A DNA stretch of 17,450 nucleotides from Spartobacteria bacterium UBA6821 (GTDB lineage: Bacteria; Verrucomicrobiota; Verrucomicrobiia; Chthoniobacterales; UBA6821): NCBI GenBank assembly GCA_002452515.1, contig DKEN01000081.1, positions 1 to 17,450 on the forward strand, read 5' to 3'. A model generated the notes under the pieces. That model searched no databases. It was not told where the DNA came from and was given only the letters and a program-made list of their open reading frames with translations. Of this stretch, positions 9,908-16,911 are shown one piece after another (position 1 is the first letter of the stretch; the number at the start of each line of letters is the position of its first letter). Position numbers and translations under genes: made by a program.

Positions 9908-10534
9908 CTAGCCGTCCAAAAAATCACGCAGGAGTTTGCAGAGAGCCTCTCGATCGGGGAGATTGTGAAACGCTCCTTTCGCGTGGAGAATTCCGAAGCC
10001 TTCGCCGTAGGAAGGGCCGTTGAGCACGCAGGCATCCGTTTTGTTTTTGAGAATCTGCGCGCGTGCCGCCGCGAGGGCAGATTCCTTATCTCCTGAGGCT
10101 TCAAATTTCCATCCGACTAGGCGTGCTAAGGGAAACCATCCACGCAGCAGGGAGAGCAGTTTTGGGGTAGATTCTAGTGTCAAGGTGATGGGGCCTCGAT
10201 CCGAAGGAATCTTATCCAGACTTCCATTTGGAAAATAAAAATCACTGACCGCAGCAGCATGAAATAGAGCATCAATTTGTTCTGATTTTGATGTTTTTTC
10301 CAAGAGAGCATGAAGATCCTTTGTTGTTGTAAAAGGAATGACTTCAATACCCTGCTCCATGAGGGGGGTGGGGGCAAAGGTGCTCCCTGATCCACGAAGG
10401 GCAATGACACGGTGGCCTGCTTCGGCAAGGGTGAGTGCCAGTTGGGTGCCAAGTTTTCCCGTGGAGCGATTGCTCAGAATCCGCATGGCATCAAGCGGCT
10501 CCTGAGTCGGTCCGATGGTAACGAGAACGTTCAT
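9908..10534 (-). CDS. coaB: Stand-alone phosphopantothenate-cysteine ligase (CoaB domain)
   Basis: A 208-aa CoaB-only protein. CoaB joins 4'-phosphopantothenate and cysteine using CTP in CoA synthesis, normally fused behind the CoaC decarboxylase. Visible motifs are VTIGPTQEPLDAMRILSNRSTGKLG (the nucleotide-binding GPT and N-x-STGKxG regions; residues 5-29), HAAAVSDF (92-99), a conserved-type Lys in LDKIPS (108), LVGWKFEAS (139-147), and TDACVLN near 166-172. There is no CoaC flavin domain next to it, so coaC must lie elsewhere. The gene sits between the MITE-like element and greA, 82 nt before greA. An archaeal-type or CoaB-like paralog is possible. The ATG at 10534 has no Shine-Dalgarno sequence. 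Confidence 0.85.
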   Translation of the reverse strand: MNVLVTIGPTQEPLDAMRILSNRSTGKLGTQLALTLAEAGHRVIALRGSGSTFAPTPLMEQGIEVIPFTTTKDLHALLEKTSKSEQIDALFHAAAVSDFYFPNGSLDKIPSDRGPITLTLESTPKLLSLLRGWFPLARLVGWKFEASGDKESALAAARAQILKNKTDACVLNGPSYGEGFGILHAKGAFHNLPDREALCKLLRDFLDG

Positions 10535-10552
10535 GATGTTTAGGATGGTTGA

Positions 10553-10683
10553 TTAAACCCGAACTCCGAAGTTGAACAGTGCGATTTGACACAATCTTCA
10601 GACCGCAAAGAAGTATTGTCAGCGCTCACCGTATCTAATGATATGCCTCTGCACTTCCGCCAACTTCGGAGTTCGTGTTAAAC
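10553..10683. mobile_element. MITE-like inverted-repeat element
   Basis: Two perfect 15-nt inverted repeats, CGAACTCCGAAGTTG at 10560-10574 and its complement at 10661-10675, enclose 86 nt with no ORF. The sequence TTAAAC occurs as a direct repeat just outside, at 10553-10558 and 10678-10683. That is consistent with a target-site duplication around a roughly 119-nt non-autonomous element. It fills the gap between the hydrolase and coaB. An alternative is a long hairpin with regulatory or terminator function. Confidence 0.5.
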
Positions 10684-10689
10684 AGGACA

Positions 10690-11655
10690 TCAATCAAGAT
10701 ACTCTTCGGATGCTGCAAGGGCGCACCGCATGGCTTGATATCCGAAGTGTCCTTGCCGGACTTCTTCATATCGGGTGCCCCCCCAGTGTGAGGAAAGCGC
10801 TTTTAAGGTTGCCGTAGGAGAAAGTCGGTCATAAGAGCCTCCGATCAGAAGAATGCGATCGGCTGGTGTGAGTGGTGTCAGGTGGAGCGGCGAGCTCAGA
10901 TGAGCGTGACGGTCGATGGAATCGGAAAAAATGTAATTATTCTTCAGATAACTGGCCATCATTCGACTCGATGGACTCTCGAAAGTAGCATGGGTAACGT
11001 CTGCCACAGGCTGGAGCAGAATCGTAAAATCAGTTATTTCGAGCGAGAGAGTGAGTGCCGCGACCCAGCCCCCGTAGCTGGTCGCTAGCAACGCAATGCG
11101 TTGGGAGCCTTGTTGGCGACTCCAGTGGATGAGTTGGCGCAGCTCGATGACCGATTGTCTCAGGGCTTCCGCATTTCGAACGATGTCTGAGGTGATGCTC
11201 AGGGCACCATTTGCATAGCCCTTAGGACGTCGGCTATAATGATAGGGAAGATGCGGAAAAAGAACATTCCATCCCCGCTTGTTGAATCGCGCCGCTATTT
11301 TCCGATATCCGAAATCATTCGCCGACATCAAGGCATGAAGCAGAAGTAGGGTTGGGGCTCCTTGTCCATCTTTCTTGTTAGGAGTGTTATAGAGATCAGC
11401 AGATGCAATGTTATTTTCAGGATAAATTCCCGGTACTGGAGAATTCCAGGAGAGGCGGTTTCCCTTGCGGTGCCAGTTGGTTTTCTCCGGGTTGGGAAGT
11501 GAGTAATAGGTCTGCCGATCCAGCGTAGCGCACAGGGCGAGGTATTCCTCCAAACGCTCCCGGGTAACGGCATGATGTCGGAGGCGCCACTGAGCCGTGT
11601 TCATCATCGCGCACATGATGGCATCCATCACGGAATGGGAGATTCTGGAAATCAT
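10690..11655 (-). CDS. Alpha/beta hydrolase, likely cytoplasmic esterase or lipase
   Basis: A 321-aa alpha/beta-hydrolase fold protein. The nucleophile elbow is ATSYGG (Ser193, in IALLATSYGGW), the acid is probably Asp276 (GGSYDRLSP) and the base His303 (RQGHFGY). LLLLHALMS (103-111) supplies the oxyanion strand; HAL replaces the common HGx. There is no signal peptide, and the N-terminal 100 residues are a family-specific cap. The ATG overlaps the plsC stop by 4 nt (ATGA), so the two are translationally coupled and a role in lipid turnover is a reasonable inference. The substrate cannot be told from sequence. No Shine-Dalgarno sequence is present. Confidence 0.75.
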   Translation of the reverse strand: MISRISHSVMDAIMCAMMNTAQWRLRHHAVTRERLEEYLALCATLDRQTYYSLPNPEKTNWHRKGNRLSWNSPVPGIYPENNIASADLYNTPNKKDGQGAPTLLLLHALMSANDFGYRKIAARFNKRGWNVLFPHLPYHYSRRPKGYANGALSITSDIVRNAEALRQSVIELRQLIHWSRQQGSQRIALLATSYGGWVAALTLSLEITDFTILLQPVADVTHATFESPSSRMMASYLKNNYIFSDSIDRHAHLSSPLHLTPLTPADRILLIGGSYDRLSPTATLKALSSHWGGTRYEEVRQGHFGYQAMRCALAASEEYLD

Positions 11656-12347
11656 GGGTGGATGCCTTTTCGAGCCTGTGGTGTCTGGGGAAGATCATCG
11701 GGGGCGAGTTGAAAACGGATGATGGCTTCTTCTTTGAGTCCGATGAAAGCTTGGGCGATTTTTTCAGTGAAATTTTCCCGGGAATTGGGATCCCGTTCTT
11801 GCTTTCCCGGAGGAATGATTGACTCACCGATGATCAGAATGAGCGTAGTGCGGCGTTTCCAATTGGCCTTGTTGTAGAGACGGTCACTGCCAATCAGGAG
11901 GCAGGGAATGATCGGGGCGCCTGAATGGATGCTGAGTGAGGTGAGCCCGGGTTTCATCTTGGCACCGTTCAGGATGGAGGTTTCTCCCGCCCGAATGCCC
12001 CCCTCGGGAAAGATACCAATGACGCGTTTCTCGGAAAGTCGATTCAATGCCTGGCGCAGAGATGTCCGATCCGAACCGCTCCGATCCACTGGGATGCAGT
12101 TGAGTCCGGTAAAAATGCATTTTCCCCATGCCGAACGGAACATCTCTTCCATGGCAAGCCAGTCGAGTCTACGGGGGAAAAACCCGCTGATGATTGGCGG
12201 GTCAAAATGACTGATATGGTTCGAGGCCATGATGAGCGGTCCTTTACGAGGAACTCGGGCAAGCTGGACTACTCTGACCTTGCAGGTGAGCGTGAAAAGG
12301 AATCGACAGAGGGTGATGACCAGCCAATGAAAAGTTGTGCGAAACAT
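11652..12347 (-). CDS. plsC: 1-acyl-sn-glycerol-3-phosphate acyltransferase family (PlsC-like)
   Basis: A 231-aa membrane-associated acyltransferase that adds the second acyl chain to lysophosphatidic acid or a related acceptor. The catalytic HX4D box is NHISHFDPP (His44, Asp49). IPVDRSGSDR (85-94) is motif II, FPEGGIRAGE (113-122) binds the acceptor phosphate, and GAPIIPCLLIG is motif IV. An N-terminal hydrophobic helix, FHWLVITLCRFLFTL, anchors it. I chose the ATG at 12347 because it gives the normal family length and places this helix at the N-terminus; a start at 12482 would add 45 residues and overlap the upstream glycosylase gene by 38 nt. It is coupled to the downstream hydrolase. Another acyltransferase specificity is possible. 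Confidence 0.85.
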   Translation of the reverse strand: MFRTTFHWLVITLCRFLFTLTCKVRVVQLARVPRKGPLIMASNHISHFDPPIISGFFPRRLDWLAMEEMFRSAWGKCIFTGLNCIPVDRSGSDRTSLRQALNRLSEKRVIGIFPEGGIRAGETSILNGAKMKPGLTSLSIHSGAPIIPCLLIGSDRLYNKANWKRRTTLILIIGESIIPPGKQERDPNSRENFTEKIAQAFIGLKEEAIIRFQLAPDDLPQTPQARKGIHP

Positions 12348-12444
12348 TCGTACCGGGAGCGATCCGCAGAAATGTCCCGAAGGGGATTTCTTTTGTACTA
12401 AGGAATCAGCGCTCACCGCGTGAAAAATAATGCGATCTTGAAAC

Positions 12445-13350
12445 CTACGCCTTTTCCAGAAAATAGCCGCGCTGTTTTTCACTGATAGGACGCCCCAGTT
12501 TTTCCAAAACCAGAAGCATATCTTCCCAGACCTTCCGTTTTTCCGCGAGGGTTTGGTTTCTCAGAAGGTACGCTGGGTGATAGGTCGGCATCAGGGGAAC
12601 GCCATGGTAATCAAGCCACTTGCCTCGCACATCGCGCATCGTGCGCGGCTCACCGAGGAGTCCCTCGACGGCGGTAAGTCCAAGCGCGACGATGACCTTC
12701 GGTTTGATGAGGTCGATCTGCTGGGTGAGCCAAGGCAGGCAGGTGGCCATTTCAGCGGGCTTCGGTTTCCGATTGCCCGATTCACCGGCGGGCATATCGG
12801 GACGGCATTTGAGCACATTCGCAATAAAGATATCCTCCCGCGTGTATTCCATCGCTCCAATGATCTTGTTCAGAAGCTGGCCGGCCCGACCGACAAACGG
12901 TTCACCGCGCAGATCCTCTTCTTCGCCCGGAGCCTCGCCGACAAAGAGCAGCTCGGCAAACGGGTTTCCGACCCCATAGACAACCTGTGTGCGGCTGGCA
13001 ACTAGATTGGGACAGCGGGTGCAGGTGAGGATTTTTTGCTTCAGTTCCACAAGCTTTGCCAGGCGACCATCGTCTGTCGAAGTGGATTGGGAATTTGTAG
13101 AAACTGGAATCATGGATTCGGCTGGTAACGTGGATGAAGATGCGGATTGTTGAACGGCAGCGCTTTCGTGCTTCTTGGTGGATGAAGCAGTGGAGGGAGA
13201 GTCGGAGACTGCCGTCAGGAACTTCTCCAGACTTGCGCGCGATGCCTTTGGGGCACCACGCAGATTTTTTTTCATGCCTTGCAATACCGGTAATGCTGTG
13301 GCGATGGCCTCATCAAAAGAGAGAGACTGATCATCGGGCAAATGACTCAT
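12445..13350 (-). CDS. Family 4 (iron-sulfur) uracil-DNA glycosylase
   Basis: A 301-aa DNA repair enzyme that removes uracil produced by cytosine deamination or misincorporation. The catalytic domain occupies about 100-290. [23 protein letters not shown] (138-160, described in part) is the uracil-pocket motif, and HPAYLLRN (258-265) is the DNA-binding motif. Four Cys residues for the 4Fe-4S cluster are visible as CTRC (110/113), C182 and C204. The first 95 residues are an extra Ser/Thr/Ala-rich, probably disordered, region not needed in the Thermus enzyme. It overlaps the rluD stop by 4 nt (ATGA). The gene precedes plsC. It is functionally complementary to rdgB, which lies on the other side of the window. 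Confidence 0.93.
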   Translation of the reverse strand: MSHLPDDQSLSFDEAIATALPVLQGMKKNLRGAPKASRASLEKFLTAVSDSPSTASSTKKHESAAVQQSASSSTLPAESMIPVSTNSQSTSTDDGRLAKLVELKQKILTCTRCPNLVASRTQVVYGVGNPFAELLFVGEAPGEEEDLRGEPFVGRAGQLLNKIIGAMEYTREDIFIANVLKCRPDMPAGESGNRKPKPAEMATCLPWLTQQIDLIKPKVIVALGLTAVEGLLGEPRTMRDVRGKWLDYHGVPLMPTYHPAYLLRNQTLAEKRKVWEDMLLVLEKLGRPISEKQRGYFLEKA

Positions 13351-14303
13351 GGATGCGGGTTCTGGTTCGGGTTCTTTAGCGGCGCGAGCTTTGATTGGGG
13401 CAACGGGACGAGCGCAAAATCCGCAGGCAGGGGAGCCTGGAAATGAAGGAGTTCCCCGCTGATTGGATGCACGAATTCAAGCTTCCAGGCATGAAGGAGA
13501 TGTCGTTCAAATCCGTCCCGTTTTCCATAGAGAGGATCTCCGACAATAGGGTGGCCCAGATGTTGCAGATGCACGCGGATCTGATGGGTGCGCCCGGTTC
13601 GCGGCATGCAGGCAACAAGGCTGTGATTTTCGTGGGTAGCAATCACCTCGTAGTCAGTCACGGCTTCACGTCCGGAGGGGGGGCGTCGAGCCGTCATTTT
13701 CTGACGCTGGACAGGATGGCGTCCGATGGAGAGATCGACGGTACCCTTGCTATGACGGGGTTTCCCCCTGACGATGGCAAGGTAGGTTTTCTTCACCAGA
13801 CGGTCTGCAAACTGCTGGGAGATCGCGGCGTGCGTCTTGTCATTCTTGGCCACAACGATGCAACCGCTGGTCTCCTTGTCGAGACGGTGGACAATGCCCG
13901 GACGATGTTCTTCCGATCCGGAGGAGAGGGTGACACTGTGGTGCAAGAGGGCATTGACGAGGGTACCCTCCTCATGTCCTGCTCCTATATGAACAACCAT
14001 TCCCGCCGGTTTGTTGACCACAATCAGATCATCATCCTCGTGAAGGATCTCAAGGGGAATATTCTCCGCACGGGCTCCTGCGGAAGGTTTGGGAGGTTCT
14101 TCCACGAGGATGAAGACATCGCCGGGTTGCACCTCGTCGTTACTGCGAACAGGATTCCCTCTTAGGGTGACGCGTCCCGACTTGACGAGAGCCTGGAGTT
14201 TGGAGCGCGAAAAATCGGGGAGATGGCGCACGAGGACCATATCAAGCCGCTGGCGACGATCCTCTTCGGAGGCGATGATTTCATGGATGGCTGGATCGGT
14301 CAT
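13347..14303 (-). CDS. rluD: RluA/RluD family 23S rRNA pseudouridine synthase
   Basis: A 318-aa enzyme that isomerises uridines to pseudouridine in 23S rRNA, typically helix 69. It has an N-terminal S4 RNA-binding domain (about 15-75, RLDMVLVRHLPDFSRSKLQALVKSG), then the catalytic domain with HRLDKETSG (139-147; catalytic Asp142), VNKPAGMVVH, the conserved RTGRTHQIRVHL segment, and GDPLYG. I chose the ATG at 14303 (MTDPAIHEI); a TTG at 14342 would add 13 residues and almost touch the divergent kinase start. It is first in the rluD-udg-plsC-hydrolase run and divergent from the kinase. Exact target (RluD versus RluA/RluC specificity) is inferred from overall layout. Confidence 0.93.
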   Translation of the reverse strand: MTDPAIHEIIASEEDRRQRLDMVLVRHLPDFSRSKLQALVKSGRVTLRGNPVRSNDEVQPGDVFILVEEPPKPSAGARAENIPLEILHEDDDLIVVNKPAGMVVHIGAGHEEGTLVNALLHHSVTLSSGSEEHRPGIVHRLDKETSGCIVVAKNDKTHAAISQQFADRLVKKTYLAIVRGKPRHSKGTVDLSIGRHPVQRQKMTARRPPSGREAVTDYEVIATHENHSLVACMPRTGRTHQIRVHLQHLGHPIVGDPLYGKRDGFERHLLHAWKLEFVHPISGELLHFQAPLPADFALVPLPQSKLAPLKNPNQNPHP

Positions 14304-14345
14304 GTGATGTTGTAGAATGGGCGTTCGTCGCGGTATGGTCAATTG
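14304..14345. promoter_or_regulatory. 42-nt divergent gap between rluD and the kinase
   Basis: Only 42 nt separate the head-to-head start codons, again too short for two conventional promoters plus leaders. No Shine-Dalgarno sequence is visible on either side. The promoters probably lie inside the opposite genes. No -10/-35 was called. Confidence 0.3.
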
Positions 14346-15401
14346 ATGTCGTCAACCTTCACCAGCACAAATGAGGAACCCTGTTCCTCCTGCGGACTGC
14401 TTCTGGATGTGGAAGGGGCATCGCTGCTGGCTCTGGTGAAGTGCCCGAGATGCCGTTCCGAGGTGCGTGTGCGCTCGAGATTTGGTTCCTACGAACTTCT
14501 GGATGTTCTGGGAGAAGGTGGAAGCAGTCGAGTCTTTCGTGCACGGCCTGATCAACAAAGGGATCCTGATTCCACATCTTCGGAAGTGGCGCTCAAGGTG
14601 CTCGAAATCACACAGCCGGATTATATCGAAAATCTCTTTTTCCTTAGGAACGAAGCGAAGCATGCCGCCTTGATCCGGCATCCCAGGGTGGTGAAAGTGA
14701 TGGCATTGGAGGAGGAAGAAGGTGGGGCGTGTCTGGCGATGGAAATCATGACAGGCGGATCCCTGCACGATCAGATCGTCTCAGGGAGCAGTCTCGACGA
14801 GCAGTGGATCCTCGAGTCCGGTCTTGAAATTTTGAAAGCCCTATCGGCTGCCTATGCCAAGAAGGTGATTCACCGGGATCTCAAACCGGCCAACATCCTC
14901 TTTAGCGGGTCGGGAGGGGCAAAGTTGGCTGACTTTGGTCTGGCCCGAAGTCTCGCTGCGGTGGAGGAGGGAGAATCGGAATCAGCCATTGAACACCATC
15001 TCATGGCCACTCCGGATTATGTCGCTCCCGAATTACTCGAGGGGGAGGTGGGAGATTGTCGTTCTGATCTCTATGGCCTTGGGGGATGTCTTTATCATGC
15101 GATTACCTGCGAGCCTCCCTACAGGACGGAGGAGAAATCACTTGAAGAGCTTCGCGAATTAAAACGGCGTCCGATTCAACTCTCCTTTAAAAAATGGAAC
15201 CTCCTTCCCGAGACCTCCTCGCTGGTGAATCGGATGCTTGCTCCCGATCCCAGGGATCGCTTTGCCTCTTATGATGAGCTTGAAAAGGCATTCCGCCAGG
15301 CGTTGGATCGACTGGAATCCTTGAGAAAAAACCCATCCCAGTGCAACGGAGGAGTCTCTGGGTGGTTATCAGGGATCTTTCACCGAGTCGGGAAGAGCTG
15401 A
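14346..15401 (+). CDS. Zinc-ribbon Hanks-type Ser/Thr protein kinase
   Basis: A 351-aa cytoplasmic protein kinase. It begins with a small zinc ribbon: Cys13/Cys16 (CSSC) and Cys33/Cys36 (CPRC). The kinase domain (about 49-322) has all key residues: the glycine loop LGEGGSSRVF (55-64), VALK Lys84, helix-C Glu103 (RNEAKH), HRDLKPANIL with Asp178 and Asn183, DFG at 196-198, and ATPDYVAPE (221-229). It should therefore be active. No transmembrane segment or PASTA domain is present. The start ATG at 14346 is preferred over the TTG at 14343. The next gene (119 nt downstream, same strand) encodes a membrane pseudo-cyclase, a possible partner or substrate. The last 25 residues (WLSGIFHRVGKS) may be an amphipathic tail. 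Confidence 0.93.
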   Translation: MSSTFTSTNEEPCSSCGLLLDVEGASLLALVKCPRCRSEVRVRSRFGSYELLDVLGEGGSSRVFRARPDQQRDPDSTSSEVALKVLEITQPDYIENLFFLRNEAKHAALIRHPRVVKVMALEEEEGGACLAMEIMTGGSLHDQIVSGSSLDEQWILESGLEILKALSAAYAKKVIHRDLKPANILFSGSGGAKLADFGLARSLAAVEEGESESAIEHHLMATPDYVAPELLEGEVGDCRSDLYGLGGCLYHAITCEPPYRTEEKSLEELRELKRRPIQLSFKKWNLLPETSSLVNRMLAPDPRDRFASYDELEKAFRQALDRLESLRKNPSQCNGGVSGWLSGIFHRVGKS

Positions 15402-15520
15402 TTAAATCGTAGTTTGTGAGCGATTCCTTAGCGTTTCCCTTGATTCCCCGCGTTCATAATGGAAATCTCTCCCTTCAGTGACTCTCTACCCCAGACTTTC
15501 CAATTTCCCCCGTTTTTCTC

Positions 15521-16789
15521 ATGAGGAAGATTAAATCATACCTGCTGCTTTCGTTGGTCGTTCTTACCGTGCTGGCGGCTCTCTTCTTCACGGGCTGCTT
15601 CGAAGGTGTCAGCGCCCTTTGGAAAAATTTTATCCAGGCAGCGGCATTCCCCCCATACGGCAACACACAGATTCTTGTCTCAATGCTTTTGCTGGGTTTA
15701 AGCACGCTCTGGGTAGCACTTCATGCCAACCGACGTGAGATCATCCTGCTCGCGCTTTTCGGAATTCTCCTACTTCTGGGAGGATCGCTTGTTACTACTC
15801 TCTATAGCTCCTTCTTTAATCCGTTCCCGGGGGTCGCTGCCATCCTGCTCGGGAGCCTGGTCGTAGTCCTCTTTGAGAGAACCGAGATGGGCTCTCGCGA
15901 GCCAGTGCTCCGCCGCCTCTTTGGATTGCGCCTTCGCCCTGGAAGTTTTCGCAAGTTGGTGGACGGGAATTCCAATGTCGATTTCCCGGGAGAACTGCAC
16001 GAGGCCTCCGTGCTGGTATGCAGCATTCACAATCATGTTGATCTGATGGAGTCGCTGAAGCCGACCGCCTATGTCGCCATGATGAACCTCTACCTGCGTA
16101 CGGCTTCTGATTTCCTTGTCGATGTTGGGGGATATCTCGACGAGTGCTCCGGTGAAAGTATCCGTGTCATCTTTGGTGCGCCGCTACCGGTGGAGGGTGC
16201 GGCCAACCACGCGGCGAAGGCTGCCCGTGTCTCGATTGACCTCGTCACCCGTCTCGAGGAGCTGAACAGGGAGTGCGATGCTCAATGGCAGAAACGCCTC
16301 GATTTCCGGATCGGAGTGAATTCCGGATCGATGATCGCAGCTGCCTATGGAGGGGCCCGTGTTGGACGCTACAGTGTCTCTGGTCCGGCGGTGGAATTCG
16401 CAAGGCATCTCTCCGCAGCATGTGCCCAATACGGGTGCCGTATTCTTGCGGGATCAACCTCCTACGAGATGGCCTCCGAGAATATCGAAGGGCGTCCGAT
16501 TGATCTGCTCCAGCGGGCTGGAAGCCGCAGAAGGGTCGAGTTGTACGAATTCCTCGCCCCGAAGAATACACTTTCCCCTGAGCGTGAGAGGAGCCGTGAC
16601 CAGTTCTGGAAAGGGGTCATTCTCTTCCGTGAACGGAAATGGGAGGAGGCAACCTCGGCATTGGCTTCGGCCCGGATTGCGGGAATTCCGGATCAAGTGC
16701 TTGATTACTACTTTGAACGGGTCGAACGCTCCCGCCGTGGTGAGGACGAAAAGACCCCGGAACAAGCCCTTCTGGCCGAGGCTCTGTGA
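15521..16789 (+). CDS. Membrane protein with a degenerate class III cyclase domain
   Basis: A 422-aa protein. Four hydrophobic helices lie at about 7-25, 50-68, 73-95 and 102-118. A cytoplasmic class III adenylate/guanylate cyclase homology domain (about 158-345) follows, then a short helical, TPR-like tail (358-405). The cyclase fold is clear (RIGVNSGSMIAAAYGG, GRYSVSG, VIFGAP), but the catalytic positions are lost. The first metal Asp is Ser168 (VLVCSI for VLFADI), the base-selecting Lys is Glu208 and the second metal Asp is Glu212 (DECSGES for DKFIGDA). The purine-site Asp is Pro289, the transition-state Asn is Glu292 and the Arg is His296 (GPAVEFARHL for GDAVNLAARL). It probably makes no cyclic nucleotide and may act as a sensor or scaffold for the neighbouring kinase. 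No Shine-Dalgarno sequence; start ATG at 15521. Confidence 0.85.
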   Translation: MRKIKSYLLLSLVVLTVLAALFFTGCFEGVSALWKNFIQAAAFPPYGNTQILVSMLLLGLSTLWVALHANRREIILLALFGILLLLGGSLVTTLYSSFFNPFPGVAAILLGSLVVVLFERTEMGSREPVLRRLFGLRLRPGSFRKLVDGNSNVDFPGELHEASVLVCSIHNHVDLMESLKPTAYVAMMNLYLRTASDFLVDVGGYLDECSGESIRVIFGAPLPVEGAANHAAKAARVSIDLVTRLEELNRECDAQWQKRLDFRIGVNSGSMIAAAYGGARVGRYSVSGPAVEFARHLSAACAQYGCRILAGSTSYEMASENIEGRPIDLLQRAGSRRRVELYEFLAPKNTLSPERERSRDQFWKGVILFRERKWEEATSALASARIAGIPDQVLDYYFERVERSRRGEDEKTPEQALLAEAL

Positions 16790-16807
16790 ACTGCAGGGAG
16801 AAAAACC

Positions 16808-16896
16808 TGAAACTTGAAAGCTGAAACCTGAAAGGCTGAGCTCTGAACTCCGACCTCTGACTTCCGATCTCCTCAGGTTTCCTGCTTCAGCTTTCA
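16808..16896. repeat. Heptad-repeat element with inverted arms, copy 2
   Basis: Nine tandem heptads with TGA or CGA at 16808, 16815, 16822, 16829, 16837, 16844, 16851, 16858 and 16865 (one 8-nt step) run from 16808 to about 16870. They are followed by inverted heptads. TGAAAGCTGAA at 16815-16825 pairs perfectly with 16886-16896, and AAACCTGA at 16824-16831 pairs with 16873-16880, giving a long bulged hairpin. It fills almost the entire 122-nt gap between the pseudo-cyclase and recR. The first 26 nt are identical to positions 6110-6135. Confidence 0.75.
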
Positions 16897-16911
16897 GCCC
16901 TCTTAGTCACC

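Noticed and set aside
13395..14165. Plus-strand open frame (256 codons) antisense to rluD
   Set aside because: It lies entirely within rluD, whose S4 domain and HRLDKETSG motif are unmistakable. The antisense translation is low-complexity in places and matches no family I know.
16184..16765. Minus-strand frames antisense to the pseudo-cyclase
   Set aside because: The plus-strand product has a continuous cyclase fold. The antisense products have no recognisable features.
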